Position numbers and translations under genes: made by a program. DNA of 23,019 nt from Flavobacterium sp. (GTDB taxonomy: Bacteria; Bacteroidota; Bacteroidia; Flavobacteriales; Flavobacteriaceae), in contig NZ_JASLCE010000133.1 in assembly GCF_030146175.1 (NCBI RefSeq), positions 1-23,019 of the forward strand, given 5' to 3'. Below are positions 1-7,234 of this stretch, piece after piece. Below the pieces are notes generated by a model. It ran no database searches. It was not told where the DNA came from and saw only the letters and a list, made by a program, of their open reading frames with translations. Position 1 is the stretch's first letter. The number at the start of each line of letters is the position of its first letter.

Positions 1-554
1 GACTGATCCTTCGAACTTAAACGCATATACCCTATCGCTTTCATAATCAGATATCTTATCCTTACAAGGTAGGGATATATGACCTGCTATACAACTATAT
101 TGTGCTGTTTATTTATCGGTTAGACACCAATATCTAAAGCAGATAGAGGTATTTGGCAGGCATTCAAAACCAATACGAATAAATAATCGACCTTCTAAAG
201 TCTAGAATTGCCTGTTATCCATTTTATTATTTCCAAAGAAACACCTTTGACAAGAAATACATTTTCACATCTAAACTATATATTTATATTACCTTTACTA
301 CAAACAAGAACATTGATAGACAATAAGCTATTGAACTACTTAATTTTATACTGATATTATATAGATCATGCTTACTAAAAACTAATTCACAACGGCACAC
401 CCACGAACCAAAATTTAGTCTCTAAAAACAGCAGCAAAACCATTTAAAAACTTTAAAAATCAATAACTTATTAAACCAAACTTGTTATAGCAAAATATAA
501 AAAGCATCTGAAAATTTTTCCCTTCTAACATAATAAGGTCTAAAAAACATAACA
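1..554. other. AT-rich region without a recognisable gene
   Basis: No intact coding region is visible here. On the minus strand the frame read from 201 down to 1 is open apart from one in-frame TAA at 109-111 and has protein-like composition, but it has no ATG. It could be a decayed gene running off the left edge, or chance. I found no convincing TAnnTTTG promoter box just ahead of the vsr gene at 555, although its promoter presumably lies in the last 100 bases. Confidence 0.5.
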
Positions 555-971
555 ATGACAGACGTACATTCTAAAGAAATAAGGAGTTTTAACATGAGTA
601 GAATAAAGGGCAAAAACACCAAACCTGAACTGCTGGTTAGAAAATTTCTTTTTTCACAAGGATTTCGATATCGTCTACATGACAAAAAATTACCCGGCAA
701 ACCAGACCTTATTTTACCCAAATATAAAACAGTAATATTTGTAAATGGATGTTTTTGGCATGGTCATGAAGGCTGTAAATATTTTGTTGTTCCCAAGACA
801 AGAACAGAATGGTGGTTGAATAAAATTAATACTACTATTTCTAATGATAAAAAAGTGATATTATCTTTGCAAAATTCGGGTTGGAAGATAATTACAATCT
901 GGGAATGTGAATTAAGGCTTAAAAAAGCAGATAAAACATTAAATCAATTACCTTTTCTAATCCAGAATTAG
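555..971 (+). CDS. vsr: Very short patch repair (Vsr) mismatch endonuclease
   Basis: This 138-residue protein is a Vsr endonuclease, which nicks 5' of the T in T:G mismatches that arise when 5-methylcytosine in CCWGG deaminates. The N terminus (TDVHSKEIRSFNMSRIKGKN) aligns with E. coli Vsr (ADVHDKATRSKNMRAI). Also visible are the catalytic PD motif (GKPD, D51), the GCFWHGH block (C66, W68, H69, H71), C74, the TRTEWW segment (residues 82-87) and WEC (C118), which supply the zinc ligands and mismatch-intercalating aromatics of the family. Position 64, a histidine in the E. coli enzyme, is asparagine here. The protein is slightly shorter than the E. coli one at its C terminus. It lies 105 bases ahead of a Dcm-type methyltransferase, its usual partner. 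The family call is secure; CTWGG/CCWGG specificity is inferred from the neighbour. Confidence 0.95.
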   Translation: MTDVHSKEIRSFNMSRIKGKNTKPELLVRKFLFSQGFRYRLHDKKLPGKPDLILPKYKTVIFVNGCFWHGHEGCKYFVVPKTRTEWWLNKINTTISNDKKVILSLQNSGWKIITIWECELRLKKADKTLNQLPFLIQN

Positions 972-1058
972 TAATTTCCACCTCACCTTCTAAAGTCAAA
1001 ACAACAAAACACTTTTAAAATGATTAGCCAGATTCTGCTTTATATAAATCCATTATTG

Positions 1059-1066
1059 TAAATTTG
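1059..1066 (+). promoter_or_regulatory. Possible Bacteroidota -7 box ahead of dcm
   Basis: TAAATTTG matches the Bacteroidota -7 consensus TAnnTTTG and lies 10 bases before the dcm start codon. No clear TTG/TTTG -33 element is seen about 20 bases upstream. If it is used, the transcript would start only a few bases before the ATG at 1077, or before the second in-frame ATG at 1086. It would let the methyltransferase be made separately from vsr. Confidence 0.3.
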
Positions 1067-1076
1067 TGACTACTTA

Positions 1077-2318
1077 ATGATTAGAATGAATAGTGTCCTA
1101 GAACCAGAATTAGTACTTGAAAAAATAAAATTTTCAATAAAAAGATCAGTAGAAGAAAGCAAAACTTTAACAGACAAAGAAGCTGTAATAACACATTTTG
1201 CTCATTCGGGCGAATTTAAACGTGAAGCACTTATATATATAACCGAAATTCTCAAAAAAGAATACCCAGATGTTGTTTTTAATAAAGAGGAAATATCTGA
1301 ATTAATTGACACCGGGAATATCCGAAATGAGGATATAGTTTTTACTGAACATGCCAATACTACGTTTAGTTTTATAGATTTATTCGCAGGCATAGGAGGT
1401 TTTAGACTTGCGCTTCAAAATATTGGAGGAAAATGTGTTTTCTCCAGCGAATGGAACAATTATGCAAAAAAGACGTATAGTTCTAATTTTGGTGAAGTTC
1501 CATTTGGAGATATTACTCAAATTGACGAAAATACCATTCCTGATCACGACGTCCTTGTTGGCGGTTTTCCTTGCCAGCCCTTTTCTCTTGCTGGTGTAAG
1601 CAAAAAAAATGCATTGGGTAGAAATCATGGATTTAGAGATGAAACCCAAGGAACACTCTTTTTTGATATAGTAAGAATACTTGAAACCAAAAGACCCAGA
1701 GCTTTTTTATTAGAAAATGTAAAAAATTTAGTTTCACACGATAAGGGTAATACTTTTAGAATAATTCAGGGAACGTTAAATGAACTTGGATATAATATTC
1801 ATTGTAAGGTTCTTGACGGAAAACATTTTGTGCCACAACACAGAGAAAGGATTGTAATTGTGGGCTTTGACAGAAATGAATTTAATGGAGAGGAAAATTT
1901 CATTTTCCCTGAAATACAAAACAATAATCATGCTATCAGAACCATTCTGGAACCAAATGTTTTAGACAAATACACCTTAAGCGATAAGCTTTGGAATTAT
2001 CTTCAGGAATATGCAGCAAAACACAGAGCAAAAGGCAATGGCTTTGGCTATGGCCTTACAAATTTAGATAGTATTAGCAGAACTCTTTCAGCCAGATATT
2101 ATAAAGACGGCGCAGAGATTTTACTTCCGCAACATGGAAGAAATCCACGACGTTTAACTCCACGGGAATGTGCCAGATTACAGGGATATCCGGATAATTT
2201 TAGAATTCCCGTTTCAGATGCGCAAGCATATAGACAATTCGGCAACTCGATTGTAGTTCCACTTATGCAGGCAGTTGGGCAGGAAATTGTTGAAGTCTTG
2301 AATAGAAATAATATCTGA
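1077..2318 (+). CDS. dcm: DNA (cytosine-5-)-methyltransferase, Dcm type, predicted CCWGG
   Basis: This 413-residue enzyme transfers a methyl group from S-adenosylmethionine to carbon 5 of cytosine in DNA. Residues 1-97 form a divergent N-terminal extension, as in E. coli Dcm. Motif I is [11 protein letters not shown] (about 99-109); the catalytic loop is [17 protein letters not shown] (nucleophile C166); ENVKNL, QHRERI and the C-terminal FGNSIVVP block follow in canonical order. Long stretches match E. coli Dcm as I remember it, including LGRx[12 protein letters not shown] and, within the target-recognition region, GNGFGYG and [15 protein letters not shown]. That makes the second C of CCWGG the likely target. 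The partner Vsr upstream and the EcoRII-N-like domain downstream agree with this site. Two ATGs (1077 and 1086) are possible; I kept the longer. Confidence 0.96.
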   Translation: MIRMNSVLEPELVLEKIKFSIKRSVEESKTLTDKEAVITHFAHSGEFKREALIYITEILKKEYPDVVFNKEEISELIDTGNIRNEDIVFTEHANTTFSFIDLFAGIGGFRLALQNIGGKCVFSSEWNNYAKKTYSSNFGEVPFGDITQIDENTIPDHDVLVGGFPCQPFSLAGVSKKNALGRNHGFRDETQGTLFFDIVRILETKRPRAFLLENVKNLVSHDKGNTFRIIQGTLNELGYNIHCKVLDGKHFVPQHRERIVIVGFDRNEFNGEENFIFPEIQNNNHAIRTILEPNVLDKYTLSDKLWNYLQEYAAKHRAKGNGFGYGLTNLDSISRTLSARYYKDGAEILLPQHGRNPRRLTPRECARLQGYPDNFRIPVSDAQAYRQFGNSIVVPLMQAVGQEIVEVLNRNNI

Positions 2319-2324
2319 CAGTTA

Positions 2325-2358
2325 ACTTTCTCACTCCATCTGCAAGAAAGTGTTTTAA
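2325..2358 (+). promoter_or_regulatory. Small hairpin followed by a T-rich run between dcm and the sensor gene
   Basis: ACTTTCT at 2325-2331 and AGAAAGT at 2345-2351 are a perfect 7-bp inverted repeat with a 13-base loop, followed by a short T run. It is too weak to call a firm terminator, but it could partly uncouple the methyltransferase from the three-gene signalling unit that starts at 2417. Confidence 0.3.
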
Positions 2359-2416
2359 TAAAAAGTATTACGAAATTAATATTTTTCATATTTTTAGTTC
2401 TCCAAAACATATTTCT

Positions 2417-5116
2417 ATGTCTGAAACTCTTTACACAGCAATAAATACAGTTAAAGCCAGTAAATTTTCATTTTGTAAGTTTGCGAGCCCCAATGATGCA
2501 GGTACAACAGGAGCCCATCAGGCAGGCCTTTATATACCTAAAAACTCGTATAAACTTCTTTTTGATAAGCCGGGAGTGAAAGGGCAAAACAAAGAGCGTT
2601 TTGCAGAGATTACTTGGTCAAACGGCACTACTTCACAATGTTGTTTAAAATATTATGGGGGTGGCACCCGTAATGAATATCGAATTACACGTCTTGGAGT
2701 ACATTTCAAAGTAGATGAACTCGTTATTATATGTAAAACTTCAGAAGATGAATATTCCGGATTTAAAATTTCAGATGAAGTGGAACAAGAGATCTTCTTA
2801 AAAGAATTCGGAATTAAAAAGCAACATACAAATGCTTTGATTCCAAATGGATCCAGTACATCAGAAGTAGAACAGCAAGCACCAGTAGAAACTGAGACTC
2901 AATATGAAATTGAACTATTTCCTTCAGAAGAAACAGAAATTCTGTCTGCAAGTTTTAAACCTAAAGCACATATACTTACATTATTAGGCGAAGAACTTAT
3001 TAAAGACCCTGTAATGGCAATTTATGAATTAATTAAAAATAGTTATGATGCCGATGCAAAAAAAGTAGAAGTTCACTTTAATAATATTCAAGATCCAAAA
3101 CAGGCTAACATTATTGTAAAAGATTCCGGAACCGGAATTAAAGAGGAAGTACTCAGAGATGTCTGGTTGGAACCTGGCACAGCATATAGAAAACCTTATG
3201 ATACTTTTGGCAAAAGAATTATAATCAGAAGCCCTATTTTCAAAAGGGTACCTATGGGTGAAAAAGGAGTTGGAAGATTTGCAGTTCATAAACTTGGAAA
3301 CAAGATAAAATTAATCAGCAGACCCTCTGAACTTATTCTTGATAATAACGGGGATGTTTTGGAAAATAAGTTATTGGACTATGAAGTAGAGATAGAAATC
3401 GATTGGAAAATTTTTACACAATCGAGTTATTTATCTGAGATCAATATAGAATATAAAAAAAATACAGACAAAAAAAGTTTTTATTTCCAGAATAGCTCGG
3501 GAACTTATATCAAAATATCAGATTTAAAAGAAACCTGGAACAGAGGAATGGCCAGACAGCTTAAGCGTCATACTCTGGCTATGACTTCTCCAAAAAATGA
3601 TCCACAAAAATTTCTGATTGATTTAAACTTTTATAATAACTGGCTGGATAGATTTCCTGAAATTGATGAGCTATTACTTCAAGCACCATATAAACTTACA
3701 GCGATTTTAGACAAAGATTACAATCTCCAATTCGATTATACCTTTAAGCTAGCCAATAATCCAACTATTGGCTCACGGGAAATTAAAGCTGATATAGGTG
3801 TAAATATTATGGGAAGTTTGCGTCCTGTTTTAAGAGCCTATTATGAAGAAAAAGGGTTTGAAGATATCAAAATTGAAGAATTACTGAAAGAAAAGGAAAA
3901 AGATCCTCTACCATTTGGAGGATTGATCATTGAGTTATATTCTTATGACCTCGATTCACCATCGTTAAAAGATGTTACCTATACGCCAGATGTACTAAAA
4001 AAAGCCATAAAAGACCAACATGGTATACGAGTTTTTAAAGATGACTTAAGAGTATATGATTATGGAGAACCAGATAATGACTGGCTCGGATTAGACTTAA
4101 AACGTGTTAATAATAAAGAATGGTTTTCAAATAATCAGAATATTGGATTTATATACTTAGATTCTGCAAACTCTGGTGCTTTGATTGAAAAAACAAATCG
4201 TGAAGGCTTTTTAAATAATGAGAGTTTTGATTTTTTCAAAATTGTTATTGAATATATATTGCTTCAGTTCAGGATAGAGAGGCAAAAAGATAGGCAACAA
4301 TGGATTTTGTTTAATAAAAAAGAGAAAAAAAATTCATTCAAAGATCGTATTTCAAACTTTATGACTCTAGTTAATGAAATTGAAATTGATGATGAAGAAA
4401 AGCAGAAATTACTTAATGAAGCTACACAAATAGAAAACGATTATGAAAAAGCACAAGACACATTATTAATACCAGCCGGAGTTGGTATGACTGCCTCTGT
4501 CGCTTTACATGAAATAGAAAAACTGGTTCCAAGAATGGAAGAAACAGTTGAAGTTGCTCCTATAGATACGGAAAAAATAAGGACCCAAGTAGAAGAACTT
4601 GATGAATATGTATCTGGCATACTCTCTGTTTTAAAACAAGCCGGGACAAAACCTATTGACATTAAAGAAGTAATTGATCTGGCCGTAAATAATTATCAAC
4701 TTAAGCTTAAAGTAAGAAAAATTGAAATAGAGAAAGATATTCCTGAAGATATTGGATTATTTAATTGCGATAAGAGGTATGCCATTACAATGCTTATGAA
4801 TCTTATTGATAATAGTATTTATTGGCTTGACACAATCAATAAAGATAAAAAGACTATACTCATCAAAGCATACAAAAATGAAGGAGCTACACATATAATT
4901 ATTGCTGATAATGGTCCTGGTTTCAAAGATGAATTACATGAAATAATAACTCCTTTTTTTTCCAGAAAAGAAGGAGGCATAGGAATAGGAATGTATTTGA
5001 TAGACACCATCATGATGAAATATGGTAAACTCAAGATATATACTGACAATGACAATACAGAATTACCCGACACATATAATGGAGCTATTGTTGAATTAAT
5101 TTTTAATAAAAACTAA
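2417..5116 (+). CDS. EcoRII-N-like DNA-binding / MORC-like GHKL ATPase / histidine-kinase-like fusion
   Basis: This 899-residue protein has three parts. Residues about 15-135 resemble the N-terminal effector-DNA-binding (pseudo-B3) domain of EcoRII: SPNDAGTTGAHQAGLYIPK (about 24-42) parallels the EcoRII segment SANDTGATGGHQVGLYIPS, and GGGTRNEYRITRLG (81-94) parallels its GKTRNEKRITRWG. Residues about 180-620 hold a GHKL ATPase of the Hsp90/MORC/MutL type: N box ELIKN (E204, N208) plus DADA, G1 DSGTG (D236), G2 GEKGVG (281-286), and a transducer-like segment ending in IEKTNREGFLNNE (590-602). Residues about 680-899 look like a kinase core: a possible H-box ALHEIEKL (H698), then a second GHKL set with NLIDN (795-799), DNGPGF (831-836) and GGIGIGM (853-859). 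There are no membrane segments, so it is cytosolic. It has no nuclease motif. The receiver gene starts 3 bases after its stop. Likely role: a sensor that reads CCWGG DNA and signals to the next gene product. Domain calls are from sequence; the role is inference. Confidence 0.88.
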   Translation: MSETLYTAINTVKASKFSFCKFASPNDAGTTGAHQAGLYIPKNSYKLLFDKPGVKGQNKERFAEITWSNGTTSQCCLKYYGGGTRNEYRITRLGVHFKVDELVIICKTSEDEYSGFKISDEVEQEIFLKEFGIKKQHTNALIPNGSSTSEVEQQAPVETETQYEIELFPSEETEILSASFKPKAHILTLLGEELIKDPVMAIYELIKNSYDADAKKVEVHFNNIQDPKQANIIVKDSGTGIKEEVLRDVWLEPGTAYRKPYDTFGKRIIIRSPIFKRVPMGEKGVGRFAVHKLGNKIKLISRPSELILDNNGDVLENKLLDYEVEIEIDWKIFTQSSYLSEINIEYKKNTDKKSFYFQNSSGTYIKISDLKETWNRGMARQLKRHTLAMTSPKNDPQKFLIDLNFYNNWLDRFPEIDELLLQAPYKLTAILDKDYNLQFDYTFKLANNPTIGSREIKADIGVNIMGSLRPVLRAYYEEKGFEDIKIEELLKEKEKDPLPFGGLIIELYSYDLDSPSLKDVTYTPDVLKKAIKDQHGIRVFKDDLRVYDYGEPDNDWLGLDLKRVNNKEWFSNNQNIGFIYLDSANSGALIEKTNREGFLNNESFDFFKIVIEYILLQFRIERQKDRQQWILFNKKEKKNSFKDRISNFMTLVNEIEIDDEEKQKLLNEATQIENDYEKAQDTLLIPAGVGMTASVALHEIEKLVPRMEETVEVAPIDTEKIRTQVEELDEYVSGILSVLKQAGTKPIDIKEVIDLAVNNYQLKLKVRKIEIEKDIPEDIGLFNCDKRYAITMLMNLIDNSIYWLDTINKDKKTILIKAYKNEGATHIIIADNGPGFKDELHEIITPFFSRKEGGIGIGMYLIDTIMMKYGKLKIYTDNDNTELPDTYNGAIVELIFNKN

Positions 5117-5119
5117 GAT

Positions 5120-5848
5120 ATGATCATTGGTCCCCAAGTTGCATTTGTTGATGATATTCAGGCTCAAATACAACCACTAAAAAATTCTATTCATGAAATG
5201 CATGCTGGAAGTATTTTTTTTAATGCTTCACCAGATGTCAACAATTATCCTGCGGAGCCTATTGAAAGCGTTAAATTAGTCTTTCTTGATCTTCATTACG
5301 GAACTATGGAGTTTGATGCTTATATATCTGCACAATGGGTATCTCGCATTATAGTCCCAAATTCAAAATATATCCTTGTAATTTGGTCAAAAGACACTGA
5401 TAAACAAGAAGAATTGTTAGCAGTTCTTGCAGAAGTTCAACTATACCCAACTTATGTTGAAGCTTGGCAAAAAACAGATTTTAACATCGACACCTTTGAT
5501 TTTAATTCTAAGATAGATCAATTAATTGAATCCGCTTCAGACAATAAAAAAACAACTGATGTTATATTTGGGCAAATTCTAGAAATTGAAGATGATGGCT
5601 ATCTCATTAATTGTTTGTTAAATTTAGAAAAAACGACATTCCAAGTAAGAAAATTTGATCAAGAATTATTTTCAGGCTTAGAAGATTTAAAAGTTGGTAA
5701 TTTCATTAGAATTTCAATGAGTACAGAATTAGGAACAAGACAAATTAACGTATTTAAAGAAGATTCTGATTTGTCCCAGAAATTTTTAACTATTGATTAT
5801 TTTGAAGATCTAAAAGATACAGCTTTTTTTATAGAAGATAATGACTAA
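5120..5848 (+). CDS. Receiver-domain (response-regulator-like) protein with an unknown C-terminal domain
   Basis: This 242-residue protein was recognised by the residue pattern of a CheY-like receiver: acidic pair D11-D12 after a first hydrophobic strand (VAFVDD), the likely phospho-acceptor D57 in LVFLDLH, S90 in ILVIWSKD at the usual Ser/Thr position, and K118 (AWQKTD) as the possible conserved lysine. Overall similarity to ordinary response regulators is low. Residues about 150-230 form a second, apparently all-beta segment (FGQILEIEDDGYLI ... VGNFIRISM) that does not look like a DNA-binding output domain; an OB-like fold is a guess. It sits 3 bases after the kinase-like gene and 3 bases before the hydrolase gene, so the three should be co-translated. 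The likely role is to carry a phosphoryl signal from the sensor to the hydrolase. Confidence 0.78.
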   Translation: MIIGPQVAFVDDIQAQIQPLKNSIHEMHAGSIFFNASPDVNNYPAEPIESVKLVFLDLHYGTMEFDAYISAQWVSRIIVPNSKYILVIWSKDTDKQEELLAVLAEVQLYPTYVEAWQKTDFNIDTFDFNSKIDQLIESASDNKKTTDVIFGQILEIEDDGYLINCLLNLEKTTFQVRKFDQELFSGLEDLKVGNFIRISMSTELGTRQINVFKEDSDLSQKFLTIDYFEDLKDTAFFIEDND

Positions 5849-5851
5849 ACT

Positions 5852-6838
5852 ATGAAAGTAACATTTAAAGATGTAGGACAAGGTGACTCAATTATATTAG
5901 AGTGGGAAAAATCTGGAGTACAAAAAATAGGCATAATAGATTGTAACAAAAAAGGCAAAATAAATCCAATTGTTGAACATTTAAAGACTTTAGATTTCCT
6001 TAAAGAAATTGAATTTATAATTTTATCTCATCCCCATTCTGATCATTTCTCTGGAATGATTGAATTATTAGACTATGTAAAAAATAAAAATATCACAGTT
6101 AAAAAATTCGCACATACTTTATTTATTCTAGGAAGAGATTTTTACAACTATCTTAAATGGGTTGAGATTGATACTGCAGCACTTGCTGATCTTTGTGAAA
6201 TTATAAAAAAAGTTAGCGAACTCAAAGACTCTAACCACATTATGAAAATGGAATTTGTTCAAGAACGTTGGAGAGAAGATTTAGGCGACAATTTATATTT
6301 AAAATGCTTATCTCCAAGCCAAGAAGAAGCAGAGCGATATATGGCAATTGTCAATGGAGAACCAGAGAAAAATAAAAAAGCAGCAAGTAGCGGAGCAAAT
6401 TATTTGTCAACTTTATTCTGTCTTGTAAAAAACGACAACTATTTCCTACTTACTTCTGATAGTGAACCTATTACATTTGAACGCTTATTAAAAGAAAAAT
6501 CGCACGATGAATTATTAGAAAAATTTTTATACATAGGACAAATGCCCCATCATGGTGCATCTAAGAATTATCATAAGCCATTCTGGGATCATATTATTAA
6601 AACTGATGAAAGGCATGCAGTAGCTTCTGCCGGAGAGAATGCAAAATATAAGCATCCTCATTTCGAGGTATTAAATAATTTTTTTAAAGATGGATATAAT
6701 ATTCATTGTACAAGCCTTTATAATGGCTCTAAAGAATTCCTCAATCATTTAGTTGAATTAAGAAGTTTAAGTGGTAAACTAGATACATTTAGTACTCTTA
6801 TAGACTCTTATACCGATGGCGATAAAGTTTTTCAATAA
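5852..6838 (+). CDS. ComEC-like metallo-beta-lactamase-fold hydrolase, candidate effector
   Basis: This 328-residue soluble protein has the metallo-beta-lactamase fold of the ComEC/Rec2 C-terminal type. It starts with the family's VGQGDS motif (8-13). The metal-binding HPHSDH (60-65) supplies H60, H62, D64 and H65; LLTSDSE (D203), MPHHGASK (H233, H234) and YKHPHFEV (H268, H270) complete the pattern. Proteins of this group include nucleases such as the ComEC C-terminal domain and other phosphodiesterases; the substrate here cannot be told. There is no signal peptide or membrane segment, unlike full-length ComEC. It is the last gene of the sensor-receiver-hydrolase unit and is followed 87 bases later by a strong terminator. 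The position suggests it is the output enzyme, controlled by the receiver protein. Confidence 0.9.
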   Translation: MKVTFKDVGQGDSIILEWEKSGVQKIGIIDCNKKGKINPIVEHLKTLDFLKEIEFIILSHPHSDHFSGMIELLDYVKNKNITVKKFAHTLFILGRDFYNYLKWVEIDTAALADLCEIIKKVSELKDSNHIMKMEFVQERWREDLGDNLYLKCLSPSQEEAERYMAIVNGEPEKNKKAASSGANYLSTLFCLVKNDNYFLLTSDSEPITFERLLKEKSHDELLEKFLYIGQMPHHGASKNYHKPFWDHIIKTDERHAVASAGENAKYKHPHFEVLNNFFKDGYNIHCTSLYNGSKEFLNHLVELRSLSGKLDTFSTLIDSYTDGDKVFQ

Positions 6839-7234
6839 TTTTTAGACAAAATTAGCGATCCATAATCTTTCTCAAAACCTTCAAAAACGCAAATAAAAGT
6901 TCAAAAGCACTCCCATCCATGGTACAAAAGCTCCAAACGTTGTTTGGAGCTTTTTTGTTTTTATATCCTTTATGCTACCACACCTTCTCTTCGCTTGGGT
7001 ATTTAAAGAACAAATGCAAACCTCATCCCGAGACACATCCACACCATAGGGATTTGATAATGATTGAAATTTCGCACATTTTTTTCACTACTAATACTAT
7101 TCCGTATTGGCTTTTTTATTATTTTAGTCAACGGCTCGCTGCATTGTTTACGTTTCTGCTAAATTGAACTTTCCATCTAATTTATCCGCCACTTCACCAA
7201 GCTGCCGAACCATTAGCTACAATTAAAAAACAAT
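6839..7234. other. Intergenic region between the signalling module and the ankyrin gene
   Basis: This stretch of nearly 400 bases holds the terminator described separately and no supportable gene. The only sizeable open frame on the plus strand (6919-7167) runs through the terminator stem and has no recognisable family. The segment just before the ankyrin start contains GCCGAAC and TTAGCTAC, but no clear promoter box. Confidence 0.5.
6926..6957 (+). terminator. Rho-independent terminator of the signalling module
   Basis: AAAAGCTCCAAAC at 6926-6938 pairs perfectly with GTTTGGAGCTTTT at 6942-6954 around a GTT loop, and the T run continues to 6956. This 13-bp stem is the strongest terminator in the left half and marks the end of the transcript from the hydrolase gene. 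Confidence 0.88.

Noticed and set aside
2417..5116. The GHKL protein as an Hsp90 chaperone or gyrase subunit
   Set aside because: It has an EcoRII-N-like domain, a second kinase-type ATP site and a receiver partner, and lacks the topoisomerase domains.
2417..6838. The three-gene unit as a known Detocs system
   Set aside because: Detocs also uses a kinase and receiver, but its described effector and sensor domains are not present here; the resemblance is in logic only.
6919..7167. Open frame of 82 codons after the hydrolase gene
   Set aside because: It runs through the stem of a strong terminator, has no recognisable family and an unusual composition.
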